Assembly (NCBI RefSeq): GCF_014646755.1
Contig: NZ_BMNW01000002.1
Span: 124,001 to 188,000, forward strand
DNA: 64,000 nucleotides
DNA from: Pseudomonas asuensis
GTDB taxonomy: Bacteria; Pseudomonadota; Gammaproteobacteria; Pseudomonadales; Pseudomonadaceae
Reading direction: 5' to 3'
Position 1 is the stretch's first letter, and each line of letters begins with the position of its first letter. Positions 36,250 through 44,989 of the stretch are shown here, in pieces. The translations under genes were made by a program, and so were the position numbers. The notes beneath the pieces were generated by a model. It worked only from the letters and a program-made list of their open reading frames with translations. It searched no databases and was not told where the DNA came from.

Positions 36250-37020
36250 TTAGGCGACGACCGCAATCTTGCGCTGTGCTGTAGGTTGCTCGATGAGTTG
36301 AATATCGATTTCGTACAGCTCGGAGAGTAGGTGGCTTGAAAGGAGCGCCTGGGGTGTTCCGTCAAAAAACAACCGACCCTGCTTGAGTGCAAGGATGCGG
36401 TCGGCATAGCGTGTGGCCAGGTTGATGTCGTGAAGGATGACGATAATTCCCCGACCGGTTTTCTGGTTCAGCTCATGCAAAAGCCCCATCAGCTCATATT
36501 GATGGGAGAGGTCCAGGGCCGACGTTGGTTCATCCAGCAGGATGAGTGGGGACTCCTGGGCCAGCAGCATTGCAATCCAGGCGCGTTGCCGCTCACCGCC
36601 AGACAAGGTATCTGTTAGGTGATCGGCATAATGCGCTACATCCGTTTGCTGCATGGCCCGCTCGATGATGGTCTGATCTTCACGCTGCCATCGACCTAGC
36701 AGACCGCGCCAGGGAAACCGGCCTAGGCGCACTAGTTCACTAACCGTAAGCCCGGCTACTTCCGGTAGCCGCTGGGGCAGAAAGGCGATCTGGCGTGCAA
36801 ATTCCCGTTGGCTTAACCGCGCAATGGGCTGGCCCTCCAATTCGATTTTTCCACTGTCTGGCAGGGTTTGCCGGGCTAGCAGGTTCATCAGTGTCGATTT
36901 GCCAGAACCATTATGCCCAAGAATGACTGTCAGTTGATTGCCGGCAAGCTGCAGCTGATCCAGGCTCAAAATGAGCCGTCCGCCGCGGTTCACACGGATA
37001 TCAATGAGTTGCAGCTTCAA
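36250..37020 (-). CDS. fhuC: Iron-siderophore ABC transporter ATPase
   Basis: ATPase subunit for FhuB, 256 aa. It has Walker A GHNGSGKSTLMNLLA, signature TLSGGERQRAWIAMLLAQ, Walker [17 protein letters not shown] and the switch His in VILHDINLATRYADR, the pattern of the FecE/FhuC subfamily. It overlaps the fhuF 3' end by 20 bp and is followed by fhuB after 2 bp, so the operon is tightly coupled. Confidence 0.94.
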   Translation of the reverse strand: MKLQLIDIRVNRGGRLILSLDQLQLAGNQLTVILGHNGSGKSTLMNLLARQTLPDSGKIELEGQPIARLSQREFARQIAFLPQRLPEVAGLTVSELVRLGRFPWRGLLGRWQREDQTIIERAMQQTDVAHYADHLTDTLSGGERQRAWIAMLLAQESPLILLDEPTSALDLSHQYELMGLLHELNQKTGRGIIVILHDINLATRYADRILALKQGRLFFDGTPQALLSSHLLSELYEIDIQLIEQPTAQRKIAVVA

Positions 37021-37777
37021 GGCTTAACTCCTGTCGTAAACGAGCGATTCGCTCTTCCTGCTTGAGCTTGGGGCAGGTGCTGCATAACTCACCATCGGTA
37101 CGACGGAAATGTTGGCAGCAGACCTTGCGTCCAAGGGCCAGGCGCTCTTGCCCATCATCAAGCTGGATGCAGATCAGCTCGCTGTTGTCTTTAAGGCCTA
37201 GCGCCTCCAACCAGACATGTTCCAAGGTCCGCATGCGTGCATTACACAGCCTCTCACGCTGATTATTCTGGACATAAAGCAGGGCTGCCAGCACGCAGTC
37301 GGCCGCCAGACGGCGCGCCATCTTCGGGTTAAGTTTGAAGACCGTGCCTGCTTCCTCTAGCTGTCGCTCACAAAGCCCATGCAATTGCTCGGCGGCGATA
37401 CGAATCAGTGTGTCTTGGTCGGCAATGTAAGGACAATGATCGTGCAAGTGAAACCCTGCAACGAACCCTTGGTTAACGCGTTGGGCAAATTTATCTAAAG
37501 AGGGGACACAACGGCCCAGGTGAACACCCAGAATGGTCAAGTAGATCGGCTGCCAAACCATGAGCGTCCAACAGCGGGCCGACCAGTAATGCGGACCCGC
37601 CTCAGGATGAGCTTGCTGCCAGTGATCATAGAGCGCTGCTATGCGTACCTGATTTTCGGCAGTACCGCAGGCGAGGTCATTCGGGCCTGCAGGGCCTATG
37701 TTTCCTTTGAGTCCCAGATAGGACAGGGCGGAAAGATCCAGCAGTCGAGTAAGATCGGTCTTTACCTGAATCGTCAT
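37001..37777 (-). CDS. fhuF: Ferric-siderophore reductase FhuF
   Basis: FhuF reduces Fe(III) bound to siderophore in the cytoplasm and so releases iron. The 258-residue protein ends with the diagnostic [2Fe-2S] motif C-C-x10-C-x2-C, seen as VCCQHFRRTDGELCSTC. The body shows RCWTLMVWQPIYLTILGVHL. The ATG at 37777 is preferred to 37795, which adds six residues. As first gene of fhuF-C-B-D it lies about 107 bp from a weak Fur-like site. Confidence 0.9.
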   Translation of the reverse strand: MTIQVKTDLTRLLDLSALSYLGLKGNIGPAGPNDLACGTAENQVRIAALYDHWQQAHPEAGPHYWSARCWTLMVWQPIYLTILGVHLGRCVPSLDKFAQRVNQGFVAGFHLHDHCPYIADQDTLIRIAAEQLHGLCERQLEEAGTVFKLNPKMARRLAADCVLAALLYVQNNQRERLCNARMRTLEHVWLEALGLKDNSELICIQLDDGQERLALGRKVCCQHFRRTDGELCSTCPKLKQEERIARLRQELSLEAATH

Positions 37778-37883
37778 ACGTCGGACCCAGAACAAGGTTG
37801 GATGTCCTCGTTAACGTCTGGTTAGGTCGTTTGAGAGGACATGCTCAGATAAAGCGGATTTAAACACTTAAATACAAATGCAT

Positions 37884-37902
37884 CAAATTATCATTAACAA
37901 TA
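37884..37902. promoter_or_regulatory. Possible Fur box upstream of fhuF
   Basis: AAATTATCATTAACAATAC matches about 11 of 19 positions of the Fur consensus, with a good half (ATCATTAAC, 8 of 9). It lies about 107 bp upstream of the fhuF ATG, in an A/T-rich stretch that probably contains the promoter. The other half is poor, so this is a weak call. Confidence 0.4.
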
Positions 37903-37942
37903 CGTATGTAACATTTAGCTAGAGAGCGACGAGCGGGATAAG

Positions 37943-37973
37943 GAGAAAAGGGCGACAGTGGCTAGCTGTCACC
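37943..37973 (-). terminator. Terminator of the MFS gene
   Basis: GGCGACAG (37951-37958) and CTGTCACC (37966-37973) pair at 7 of 8 positions across a 7-nt loop. On the - strand the hairpin is followed by CCCTTTTCTCC. It starts 9 bp after the MFS stop codon. Confidence 0.6.
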
Positions 37974-37981
37974 CTGAGGGA

Positions 37982-39169
37982 TTACACCTTGGCTGTTGCT
38001 ACCTTGCTGGGCGCTTTCACTAACAGCGGGAAGAGAATCGCGGTTAGTAACAAGCCGGCCGCGCCTACCCAGAACGGTGTAGATAGCGTGAAATGGCTAA
38101 CCAGAAGACCGGCGCCATAGGAAGAGCACATAACGCCCAAACTCTGGAAAAAGTTGACCTTGCTGAAGTCCACCGCATAGGCCTCAGGCTTGCTCATCTC
38201 GAACATCAGTGCATCCAGGCGTACTGTGACCTGGTACAGCGCCCACCCGAACAGCAAGCGGCCCGTCAAAATAGCAAGCTCATTCTCGAACCCCTGAATG
38301 AAAATGCCACAAACACCCAGCAGCATCGCAGACAGAATACCTTCCCAGGCATGGCCTTGCTGGCTGGCCCGCTTGCTCCACCAGAGCGCCACTAATGCCA
38401 CAGCGCCTGGTAGCGAATAGACGAACCCAGTAATGAGCTCGTTTTCCAGTGCTGAGACATGCTGCCAATACACCGAGAAGAAAGGCCGGATGACGTAGGC
38501 GCTGAAATAGAACAGCAACATGATTAAGCAGAGCTTGTAAATAATCAGATGGCTACCTGGTTTGGCCGAATGAGGTTCCGCCGCTCCGACTTCCTCGGTA
38601 ACGGCGATTTCTCCAGAGGCTGGAGGGTTATTCCTCATCAGGCGCATGCAGATTGCCATCTGGATGAAGTCACCCATCGCCATGAGCAGAAACACTTCGC
38701 CCATTTCCAGGGCTTGAAGCACAAGACCGCCTACCGCCGCACCGAAGATCGCTCCGAAATGCACTACGACAGAGAGTGTACCGATGGTTCTGGTATGGCT
38801 TTCCTTGGCTTCCAGACTCATCACATAGGGGTACATCAACAAGTAACTGCCCTTGAATACCACCATGCACAGCGAGACGACCCAGAACAGCGGAAGGGAA
38901 TCGATCGCATAGCACCACACACTGAGCAATCCTGCAGCCAGCTGTGTCCAGATCAGAATCCGTATAGGGTGCACCTGTTTGGCCAACCTGGCCCACAGCG
39001 GAAAGGCAAACATGACGATGACGCAGATCGCTGCCAGGTAAGCGCCAACCTGCTCGGGTCGGGGATCTTCAAAGCGGCTGGCAAAATACTGCGGATAAAA
39101 AGGGATCAGCATGTTATCGCCAATGACTGCCAGGGCCGTCATGGCAATCAGGCAAAAGCGTAAATTCAT
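37982..39169 (-). CDS. MFS transporter, probably siderophore-related
   Basis: This inner-membrane major facilitator protein has about 12 hydrophobic segments in 395 residues (opening MNLRFCLIAMTALAVIGDNMLIPFYPQYFA). No substrate motif is recognised. Two facts point to iron: the fhu operon lies immediately downstream on the same strand, and a 14-of-19 Fur box lies about 75 bp upstream. Siderophore export or import of an iron complex are both possible. The ATG at 39169 aligns with the usual MFS start; one at 39208 adds 13 residues. Neither start has a strong ribosome site. Confidence 0.8.
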   Translation of the reverse strand: MNLRFCLIAMTALAVIGDNMLIPFYPQYFASRFEDPRPEQVGAYLAAICVIVMFAFPLWARLAKQVHPIRILIWTQLAAGLLSVWCYAIDSLPLFWVVSLCMVVFKGSYLLMYPYVMSLEAKESHTRTIGTLSVVVHFGAIFGAAVGGLVLQALEMGEVFLLMAMGDFIQMAICMRLMRNNPPASGEIAVTEEVGAAEPHSAKPGSHLIIYKLCLIMLLFYFSAYVIRPFFSVYWQHVSALENELITGFVYSLPGAVALVALWWSKRASQQGHAWEGILSAMLLGVCGIFIQGFENELAILTGRLLFGWALYQVTVRLDALMFEMSKPEAYAVDFSKVNFFQSLGVMCSSYGAGLLVSHFTLSTPFWVGAAGLLLTAILFPLLVKAPSKVATAKV

Positions 39170-39244
39170 AGCGAACGAACCCGGCCGACTGAAAAGGCCG
39201 CAAATCATGCATGCAGATTAGACAGAAAGCGACTGTTTGGTGAT

Positions 39245-39263
39245 GTAGATGTTTATCATTCTC
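39245..39263 (-). promoter_or_regulatory. Fur box upstream of the MFS transporter gene
   Basis: Read on the - strand, GAGAATGATAAACATCTAC matches the 19-bp Fur consensus GATAATGATAATCATTATC at 14 positions, including the central AATGATAA. It lies 76 bp upstream of the preferred start of the MFS gene, a position suited to repression by Fe-Fur. Confidence 0.65.
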
Positions 39264-39362
39264 TGTCATTGAGCAGAGGGAAGAATTCTAGAGCTAGCTC
39301 ATAATCAATGCATTAAAGCGCTCTAGCAGAGCATAGGCAGCCCATGTCGCCGGACGGTGGAC

Positions 39363-39393
39363 AGGCTATTCCGGCAACCAGCCGGAATAGCCT
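39363..39393. terminator. Perfect 13-bp hairpin after the cystine operon
   Basis: AGGCTATTCCGGC and GCCGGAATAGCCT are perfect inverted arms with loop AACCA. The structure lies 123 bp downstream of the tcyN stop. Neither strand has a T-run after it, so it is either a terminator without a U-tract, an RNA 3'-end stabiliser, or a protein site. Confidence 0.5.
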
Positions 39394-39515
39394 GATGACA
39401 GCATTGGGAGCTTTATAACAAATCTACCTAGGGCCCTAGCATTCGCACTTTCATAAGCACTTCTTCTTCACAGACAGACGTTATGAGAAGTGTCTAGAAG
39501 AACTTGATTTAAGGC

Positions 39516-40268
39516 TTAGGCTTCATCATTTCTGAACTTGCTCAAAAACCGCTGCGTCCGCTCTTCTTTCGGGTTGGCAAACAGCGCCTTGGCTTCTCCC
39601 TGTTCAACGATCACACCTTGGTCGATAAATAACACACGATGTGCAACATCACGCGCAAAGCTCATCTCATGAGTAACAATGATCATGGTCCGTTGTTCGT
39701 TGGCCAAGTCACGAATCACCGTCAACACTTCGCCCACCAGTTCAGGGTCAAGAGCTGATGTAGGCTCATCGAAGAGAATAACGTCAGGTTGCATCGCCAA
39801 GGCGCGGGCAATAGCAACGCGTTGCTGTTGCCCACCGGACAGCCGCCTGGGATAGGCATCTTCTTTACCCGCCAGTCCCACTTTTGCTAGTAGTGCCCGG
39901 CCTCTGGTTTCAGCAGACTCCCTGGCTTCCCCTTTGACGACTACCGGCCCCTCGATAACGTTTTCCAAGGCAGTGCGGTGGGGAAACAGGTTGAAATTCT
40001 GGAAAACGAAGCCTGCACGTTGCCGAAGTGCGCGAATCTGGTTTTGCTGCGAACCCATAGAGCGTCCAGCATCTATCGTGATGTCCGCAATACGGATATG
40101 CCCCCGATCTGGTGTTTCCAGAAGATTCAAGCAGCGAAGCAGGGTAGTTTTGCCTGATCCACTGGGTCCGATGATGGCAATGACTTCGCCAGCGGAGACA
40201 TCCAGGGCTATGTTCTTGAGTACCGGCTGGCCGTTGAACCACTTGGTCAGGTTACGTACCTCAATCAT
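39516..40268 (-). CDS. tcyN: Polar amino acid (cystine) ABC transporter ATPase
   Basis: ATPase of a polar amino acid importer, 250 aa. It has Walker [16 protein letters not shown], signature [15 protein letters not shown], Walker [13 protein letters not shown] and the switch His in [13 protein letters not shown]. The insert [24 protein letters not shown] resembles TcyN/YecC. It is last in tcyJ-tcyL-tcyN. Cystine is inferred from overall resemblance of the three subunits. Confidence 0.88.
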   Translation of the reverse strand: MIEVRNLTKWFNGQPVLKNIALDVSAGEVIAIIGPSGSGKTTLLRCLNLLETPDRGHIRIADITIDAGRSMGSQQNQIRALRQRAGFVFQNFNLFPHRTALENVIEGPVVVKGEARESAETRGRALLAKVGLAGKEDAYPRRLSGGQQQRVAIARALAMQPDVILFDEPTSALDPELVGEVLTVIRDLANEQRTMIIVTHEMSFARDVAHRVLFIDQGVIVEQGEAKALFANPKEERTQRFLSKFRNDEA

Positions 40269-40271
40269 GAC

Positions 40272-40940
40272 TTAACGCTCCTGATCATGCCGATTCACTC
40301 GATTTTCCAACGTGTTTTGCAAGGCGGCCAAGGCACTGGCCAGTATCCAGTAGATCACTGCTGCCGTCAGGTACATGCTAAAGATTTCGAACGTACGCGC
40401 GGTAATAAGCTGGGCTTGGCGAAACATCTCGGGGACTTGAATGGTAGCGGCAAGCGAGGTGTCTTTTACGAGGGAGATAAAGCTGTTTCCTAGTGGGGGG
40501 AGTGCTGTGCGTGCCGCTTGCGGCAGAATGGTTCTGCGCAGTGTTTGCGCTCGTGTCATGCCGATACTGGCCGCGGCTTCCCATTGTCCTCGATCAATGG
40601 AGGCAATGGCTGCGCGCAGGATCTCGCAAATATAGGCTGCCATGTTTAGCGAAAAACCCACCAGTGCGGCAGGCAACGGATCAAGCTGAATACCCAGCTC
40701 AGGCAGGCCGTAATAGATCATGAACAGTTGCACAAGTAGTGGCGTCCCCCGAAAGAACGACACATAGACTCGGGCAACCCCACGTAACACCATAAGCCGG
40801 CTCAGGCGCATCAGCGCCAGAAAGAATCCCAGCGCTAAACCAAAGAACATGCCGCCTAGACTGAGGAGAACAGTCCAGCCGGCGCCTTTGAGCAGAAACG
40901 GAAGCGAGTCCAGAATTAATTGAAGGCTGGAGTCACTCAT
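40272..40940 (-). CDS. tcyL: Polar amino acid (cystine) ABC transporter permease
   Basis: Inner-membrane permease, 222 aa, with about five hydrophobic segments. It has the HisM-family block FFRGTPLLVQLFMIYYGLPELGI and the EAA loop QWEAAASIGMTRAQTLRRTILPQAARTALPPLGN. The ATG overlaps the tcyJ stop (ATGA) and the stop is 3 bp from tcyN. It fits TcyL/YecS in length and sequence. Confidence 0.9.
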   Translation of the reverse strand: MSDSSLQLILDSLPFLLKGAGWTVLLSLGGMFFGLALGFFLALMRLSRLMVLRGVARVYVSFFRGTPLLVQLFMIYYGLPELGIQLDPLPAALVGFSLNMAAYICEILRAAIASIDRGQWEAAASIGMTRAQTLRRTILPQAARTALPPLGNSFISLVKDTSLAATIQVPEMFRQAQLITARTFEIFSMYLTAAVIYWILASALAALQNTLENRVNRHDQER

Positions 40941-41731
40941 TGAGTCACGTCAGCCTTGAACCACTTCTGGGAGAGCTTGGCCAGAGTACCGTTGGCCTTC
41001 ATCCTGGCAATGGCTTGGTCGATGGCGGCATGAAATTTAGGGTTTCCCTTGCGCTCCGCTACACCAGACTCCTGGCGGTTGAACGGCTCGCCTGCAGGTA
41101 CAAACTGATTACCTGTTTTGGCAGCCATTTCAAACGCTGCCAGCCGGTCTACCAACACGGCATCGAGTCGGCCTACACGCAGGTCCTGAAATTTAGTGGG
41201 ATCATCTTCGTAGGTGCGTACATCAGCTTGCGGTACGTTTTCCTTGAGCCACTGTTCATAATTGGTACCAAGGCCTACACCCACTTTTTTGTTGGCCAGG
41301 TCTTCAGGCTTCTTGATGGTGTCCTGCTCGTTTTTGCGAGTCATCGCCTGGATACCAGAGATGGTATAAGGCGTAGAGAAGTCGTATTTCTTTTTGCGTT
41401 CTTCGCTAATGGTCACCTGATTGATCACCACATCCAGACGCTTGGAATCCAGTGCAGCCAATAAGCCGTCCCATTTACCGGGCTGAACTTTGGGCTGTAC
41501 GTCCAGCTCCTTGGCCAAGGCCTGAGCAAATTCAACCTCAAAGCCGGTGAGTTTGCCATTCTCATCCTGATAACTAAAAGGAGGGTAAGTCCCTTCGAGC
41601 CCTATCACGAGAGTACCGCGCTGCTTGACCTGTTGAAGTAGATCTTCGCCATGGGCTGTAACGGTAACAGATGCGCCCAGTGCCAGAGCCAGGCTTGCAA
41701 AGGTGAAATAACGACGCAGAGCGATTCTCAT
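40937..41731 (-). CDS. tcyJ: Cystine-binding periplasmic protein (TcyJ/FliY type)
   Basis: Solute-binding protein of 264 aa with a signal peptide (TFASLALALGASVTVTAHG). Family 3 features follow: LVIGLEGTYPPFSYQDENGKLTGFEVEFAQALAKEL and QVTISEERKKKYDFSTPY. These and VGVGLGTNYEQWLKEN resemble the L-cystine binding protein FliY/TcyJ. First gene of the operon. Cystine uptake fits the sulfur-acquisition theme of this part of the window. Confidence 0.9.
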   Translation of the reverse strand: MRIALRRYFTFASLALALGASVTVTAHGEDLLQQVKQRGTLVIGLEGTYPPFSYQDENGKLTGFEVEFAQALAKELDVQPKVQPGKWDGLLAALDSKRLDVVINQVTISEERKKKYDFSTPYTISGIQAMTRKNEQDTIKKPEDLANKKVGVGLGTNYEQWLKENVPQADVRTYEDDPTKFQDLRVGRLDAVLVDRLAAFEMAAKTGNQFVPAGEPFNRQESGVAERKGNPKFHAAIDQAIARMKANGTLAKLSQKWFKADVTQ

Positions 41732-41899
41732 GTTCTTATTCCATAGTGTAAGGATGCAGAACTATAAGATTACACAAGTGCGCTAATAAAATAGCTTCCC
41801 GCACTATGGATATAGCAAAAAGCTTTAACTGGCAGAGATAGCGTGCGGCTGGTCAGGACAGCCGCAGCGAGGAGGGGAATTATGTTTTTGAGTGGAGGG

Positions 41900-42064
41900 T
41901 CAGCCTAGATGGGCTTCCAACTCGGTAGGCTCAACAGCCTCTTCTGCAACTTTCTGTCTGATGCCACGCGCCAGCTCGAGAAAGTCGTCACGCTGCATGT
42001 CCAGTGCGGCGAAAGCACACTCCAGGTCTTGCTTAACAGTCATTTCCGCTTGATCAAGCGACAT
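41900..42064 (-). CDS. Small acidic helical protein of unknown function (54 aa)
   Basis: A complete short ORF starting MSLDQAEMTVKQD and ending TELEAHLG. The ATG has a good ribosome site (GAGG about 7 nt upstream, in ACTGAGGTTGCATT). The protein is rich in Glu, Asp, Ala and Leu and should be alpha-helical and soluble, with one Cys. It stands alone between the cystine operon and the divergent lipase gene, 168 bp upstream of tcyJ on the same strand. I do not recognise a family. Confidence 0.6.
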   Translation of the reverse strand: MSLDQAEMTVKQDLECAFAALDMQRDDFLELARGIRQKVAEEAVEPTELEAHLG

Positions 42065-42289
42065 AATGCAACCTCAGTCCTTTTCCTGTTTATATATACA
42101 GTATTCCAAGCGAAGCGGTACGACAAGCAAAAATAGGATAAACGGTCTTCAGGTTTTTAACTGTGTGAGTCTTCGCACTCTCATTTGATCTACAGCTCAT
42201 CAGTGTCGTAAGAGCAGCAAATAAACAATGAGACACTGGGGCTGTCTTGCATAAAAGTCATCTCAATGAACCCACGGAGAGCCAGTACG

Positions 42290-43525
42290 ATGTCATTCAA
42301 TGCAAGGCTTAGAGAGACATTCACGTTCGCTGTATTAGCCGTTATCGGAACGCTGTCTCTGGCTGCCAGCGCTGCTGAGGTAGAGGAGCCGTGGCACCCT
42401 GGCGATGGAGGCGTCTCGGATTTTTATCGATGGAAAAAGCCTATTCCTGATACTGCAGGAGCGCTTCTACGCAGCGAGCCACTTCCTTTACAAAGCCATC
42501 TGGACGCGGCCGGTGAGCAGGTGCGCATTCTCTACAGCTCAACCAGCGGCCTTGATAGCTCGCCAACTACCGTTTCAGGCCAGCTATTCATTCCCAAAGG
42601 GCAGCCTCCAGAGGGTGGGTGGCCGTTACTCGCCTGGGCTCATGGAACAGTAGGGGTCGCCGATACCTGCGCGCCATCCTGGAATGCTGCATCAGCTGTT
42701 TATAAGGGGTATCTCAATCGCTGGCTGGAACAAGGGTACGCCATTGTCGCAACAGATTATGAAGGGCTGGGTACCCCGGGGCTGCACCCTTATCTCACCA
42801 AGCGCTCTGAAGCCTATGGGGTCCTAGACAGTATCCGTGCAGTCACCCATGGGGGATATCCAATAGCCAATAAGGTTGTTGTCGCCGGGCAGTCCCAAGG
42901 GGGCGGTGCAGCCTTTGCGACGGCAGGGTTTGCCAAGGAGTATGCGCCAGAGCTGGACCTCAAGGGGACCATTGTTACCGGCATACCGTATCTTACGGAA
43001 AGGACAATGACTGTCTCGGGCGTAGATCCAAACACGGTCGATCCTGGTATTGCCTATATGTTTTATGTAGCCCTGGTTGCCCACCAGCGGCAGCCTGCGC
43101 TTGAGGCCTCAACGCTTTTTACCCCCAAGGCCATGCCCTTGTTTAAACAGGCAAGCCGTACATGTGTCGGTACGTTGGCCCGAGCCGTTATGCAGGCGGG
43201 TTTAACTCAGGCTAATACCGTTCAGCCTGAAGCGGTAAGAACCATGGCCACCATCCTTCTGCCTCAGTACAGCTTTAATACCCTCGCGCTTGATCAGCCT
43301 TTGTTTGTAGGAACAGGAGATGCCGATACAGATGTCAGGCCAGAAGGACAGCAGATGCTTGTTCGCGAGGCCTGTAATGCAGGCACCGTAATAAAGACGC
43401 ATATCTATAAAGGCCAAAATCATTCGGGAGCCTGGTTGAGCTCTCAAGAAGATGCCTTGCTCTTTGCCCATAACGTAATGACAGGCAAACCGATAGTTTC
43501 AACGTGTCCGGTTAAAGAACAGTAA
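42290..43525 (+). CDS. Secreted alpha/beta-hydrolase, secretory-lipase family
   Basis: A predicted exported esterase or lipase of 411 aa. A signal peptide (FTFAVLAVIGTLSLAASAAEV) is followed by a hydrolase fold with WPLLAWAHGTVGVADTC, YAIVATDYEGLGTPGLHPY and the nucleophile elbow VVAGQSQGGGAAFA near residue 200. The late GTGDADTDVRPE and KGQNHSGAW supply plausible Asp and His. These blocks match the LIP (secretory lipase) family known from fungi and actinobacteria. The ATG at 42290 has GGAGAG upstream; 42266 would put eight residues before the signal. Confidence 0.82.
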   Translation: MSFNARLRETFTFAVLAVIGTLSLAASAAEVEEPWHPGDGGVSDFYRWKKPIPDTAGALLRSEPLPLQSHLDAAGEQVRILYSSTSGLDSSPTTVSGQLFIPKGQPPEGGWPLLAWAHGTVGVADTCAPSWNAASAVYKGYLNRWLEQGYAIVATDYEGLGTPGLHPYLTKRSEAYGVLDSIRAVTHGGYPIANKVVVAGQSQGGGAAFATAGFAKEYAPELDLKGTIVTGIPYLTERTMTVSGVDPNTVDPGIAYMFYVALVAHQRQPALEASTLFTPKAMPLFKQASRTCVGTLARAVMQAGLTQANTVQPEAVRTMATILLPQYSFNTLALDQPLFVGTGDADTDVRPEGQQMLVREACNAGTVIKTHIYKGQNHSGAWLSSQEDALLFAHNVMTGKPIVSTCPVKEQ

Positions 43526-43537
43526 CTCTATTTGATT

Positions 43538-43567
43538 ACGACTCTTCGTTATCTAAAAACGACTCTT
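43538..43567. promoter_or_regulatory. Paired ACGACTCTT repeats upstream of the D-amino acid operon
   Basis: ACGACTCTT occurs at 43538-43546 and again at 43559-43567, a spacing of exactly 21 bp or two helical turns. The pair lies about 95-120 bp before the first gene of the operon. It could be an operator for the RpiR-type regulator encoded in the operon, but this rests only on position and spacing. Confidence 0.3.
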
Positions 43568-43660
43568 GCCAGGAGAGAGTGAAAGTAATTTTCATATATG
43601 CTTGATTGATATCCGCTTCGGTGTATTTTGATTTCATAAAAACCAAGCAGGGGTATTGCC

Positions 43661-44935
43661 GTGAAGCTTCACAATGCTGCACCTGAACAACTCGACTTAT
43701 TGGGGAAAGGGCTTGGCCAGCTGGCCAGTCCTCTTTCTTACCAGGAAGTAGCAACCGTGGGATGGAATATCCTGAGTGAGGATGTAAGCCTGCCTGTTGC
43801 TGTGCTGCGAAAGCAGCGGATCGAGCATAACCTGCAGTGGATGAAGTACTTCATGGAGCGATACGGCGTACAACTCGCTCCCCATGGTAAAACCACCATG
43901 AGCCCGGCGTTGTTTAAGCGGCAAATAGAAGCGGGGGCCTGGGGCATTACGCTCGCTACTGCACCGCAGGTTCGCGTAGCCTTTGCTCATGGTATTCGAC
44001 GCGTGCTGATGGCCAACCAGCTGGTTGGCAAGGCTAATATGGCAATCATTGCCGATCTGCAGGAAAAAGACCCTGGTTTCAGCTTTTGCTGCCTAATCGA
44101 CTCGCCTCAAAACGTTGAGCAGTTGGGTCATTACTTCAGTGCAAGAGGTCAGCGGCTCAGGGTGCTGCTGGAGTATGGCGTCCCAGGTGGACGGACTGGC
44201 GTCAGAAGTGAAGAGCAAGAGCATGCAGTCTGCGATGCCATAGCCAAATGGCCCCAGGCGTTGGCGTTGATTGGTGTTGAGGTATATGAGGGCGTCTTGA
44301 AAGAGGAGGCGGATATTCGTCGCTTCCTCCAACAGACCGTGACAAGGACGTGCGCAATAGCTGAGGAGGATGGGTTTGCCGAACCCCGTATCCTTCTATC
44401 TGGAGCAGGGTCCGCCTGGTTTGATCTGGTAGCCGAGGAGTTTTCCCATCACCAGACCGAATTGCCTTTAGATATAGTTCTGCGCCCCGGTTGCTATGTG
44501 ACCCATGACGTAGGTATCTATAAAGCAGCCGAGGCACGTATTCAGGCCAATAACCCTGTTGCCAGGGAGATGCATCGCAGCCTTTTACCGGCTTTGCAGC
44601 TCTGGGCCTATGTGCAGTCACGACCAGAGCCAGACCGCGCCATTATTGCCTTGGGGAAGCGCGACGCTGCTTTTGACGCTGGCTTTCCTGTCCCTACGTT
44701 GCATTTCCGCCCCGGCTATTCCGAGCAGCCCCAGGAGGCCCCAGCAGCCTGGAAAATCAGCGCCATGATGGATCAGCATGCCTTTATGGAGGTGCCTCCT
44801 GAAGCAGATCTCCAAATAGGGGACATGCTGTGTTTTGACATTTCCCACCCCTGCCTCACGTTCGATAAATGGAAGCAACTCCTTCTGGTCGATGAGCAAT
44901 ACCGCGTCACCGGAGCTGTAGCCACTTTTTTCTAA
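43661..44935 (+). CDS. PLP-dependent D-amino acid dehydratase/aldolase-fold enzyme
   Basis: This 424-residue enzyme belongs to the alanine-racemase-N family containing metal-dependent D-serine dehydratase (DSD1) and D-threonine aldolase. The PLP Lys lies in LAPHGKTTMSPALFKRQ near residue 75. The C-terminal DISHPCLTFDKW supplies the His and Cys of the metal site. Start is GTG, preceded by AGGGG. Beside D-aminoacylase, GntP permease and RidA it probably deaminates the D-amino acid set free by the aminoacylase; RidA would hydrolyse the enamine product. The substrate (D-Ser, D-Thr or other) is not fixed. Confidence 0.85.
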   Translation: MKLHNAAPEQLDLLGKGLGQLASPLSYQEVATVGWNILSEDVSLPVAVLRKQRIEHNLQWMKYFMERYGVQLAPHGKTTMSPALFKRQIEAGAWGITLATAPQVRVAFAHGIRRVLMANQLVGKANMAIIADLQEKDPGFSFCCLIDSPQNVEQLGHYFSARGQRLRVLLEYGVPGGRTGVRSEEQEHAVCDAIAKWPQALALIGVEVYEGVLKEEADIRRFLQQTVTRTCAIAEEDGFAEPRILLSGAGSAWFDLVAEEFSHHQTELPLDIVLRPGCYVTHDVGIYKAAEARIQANNPVAREMHRSLLPALQLWAYVQSRPEPDRAIIALGKRDAAFDAGFPVPTLHFRPGYSEQPQEAPAAWKISAMMDQHAFMEVPPEADLQIGDMLCFDISHPCLTFDKWKQLLLVDEQYRVTGAVATFF

Positions 44936-44989
44936 CAATGACGTTGATGCCGTCCAGCCATGGACGGTCTTAGGCACGAGGAATGCTCA

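Larger units (their letters stand above)
39170..39515. other. Intergenic region with Fur box and hairpin
   Basis: This 346-bp gap between the cystine transporter operon and the MFS gene, both on the - strand, holds the Fur box at 39245-39263 and a strong hairpin at 39363-39393. I find no ORF with a ribosome site. Confidence 0.55.

Noticed and set aside
38549-39163. 204-codon open frame on the + strand opposite the MFS gene
   Set aside because: Product is His/Arg-rich without structure, a typical shadow of a membrane-protein gene.
43538-43567. Start of a CRISPR array
   Set aside because: Only two short 9-bp repeats with a 12-bp gap, and no cas genes in the window.
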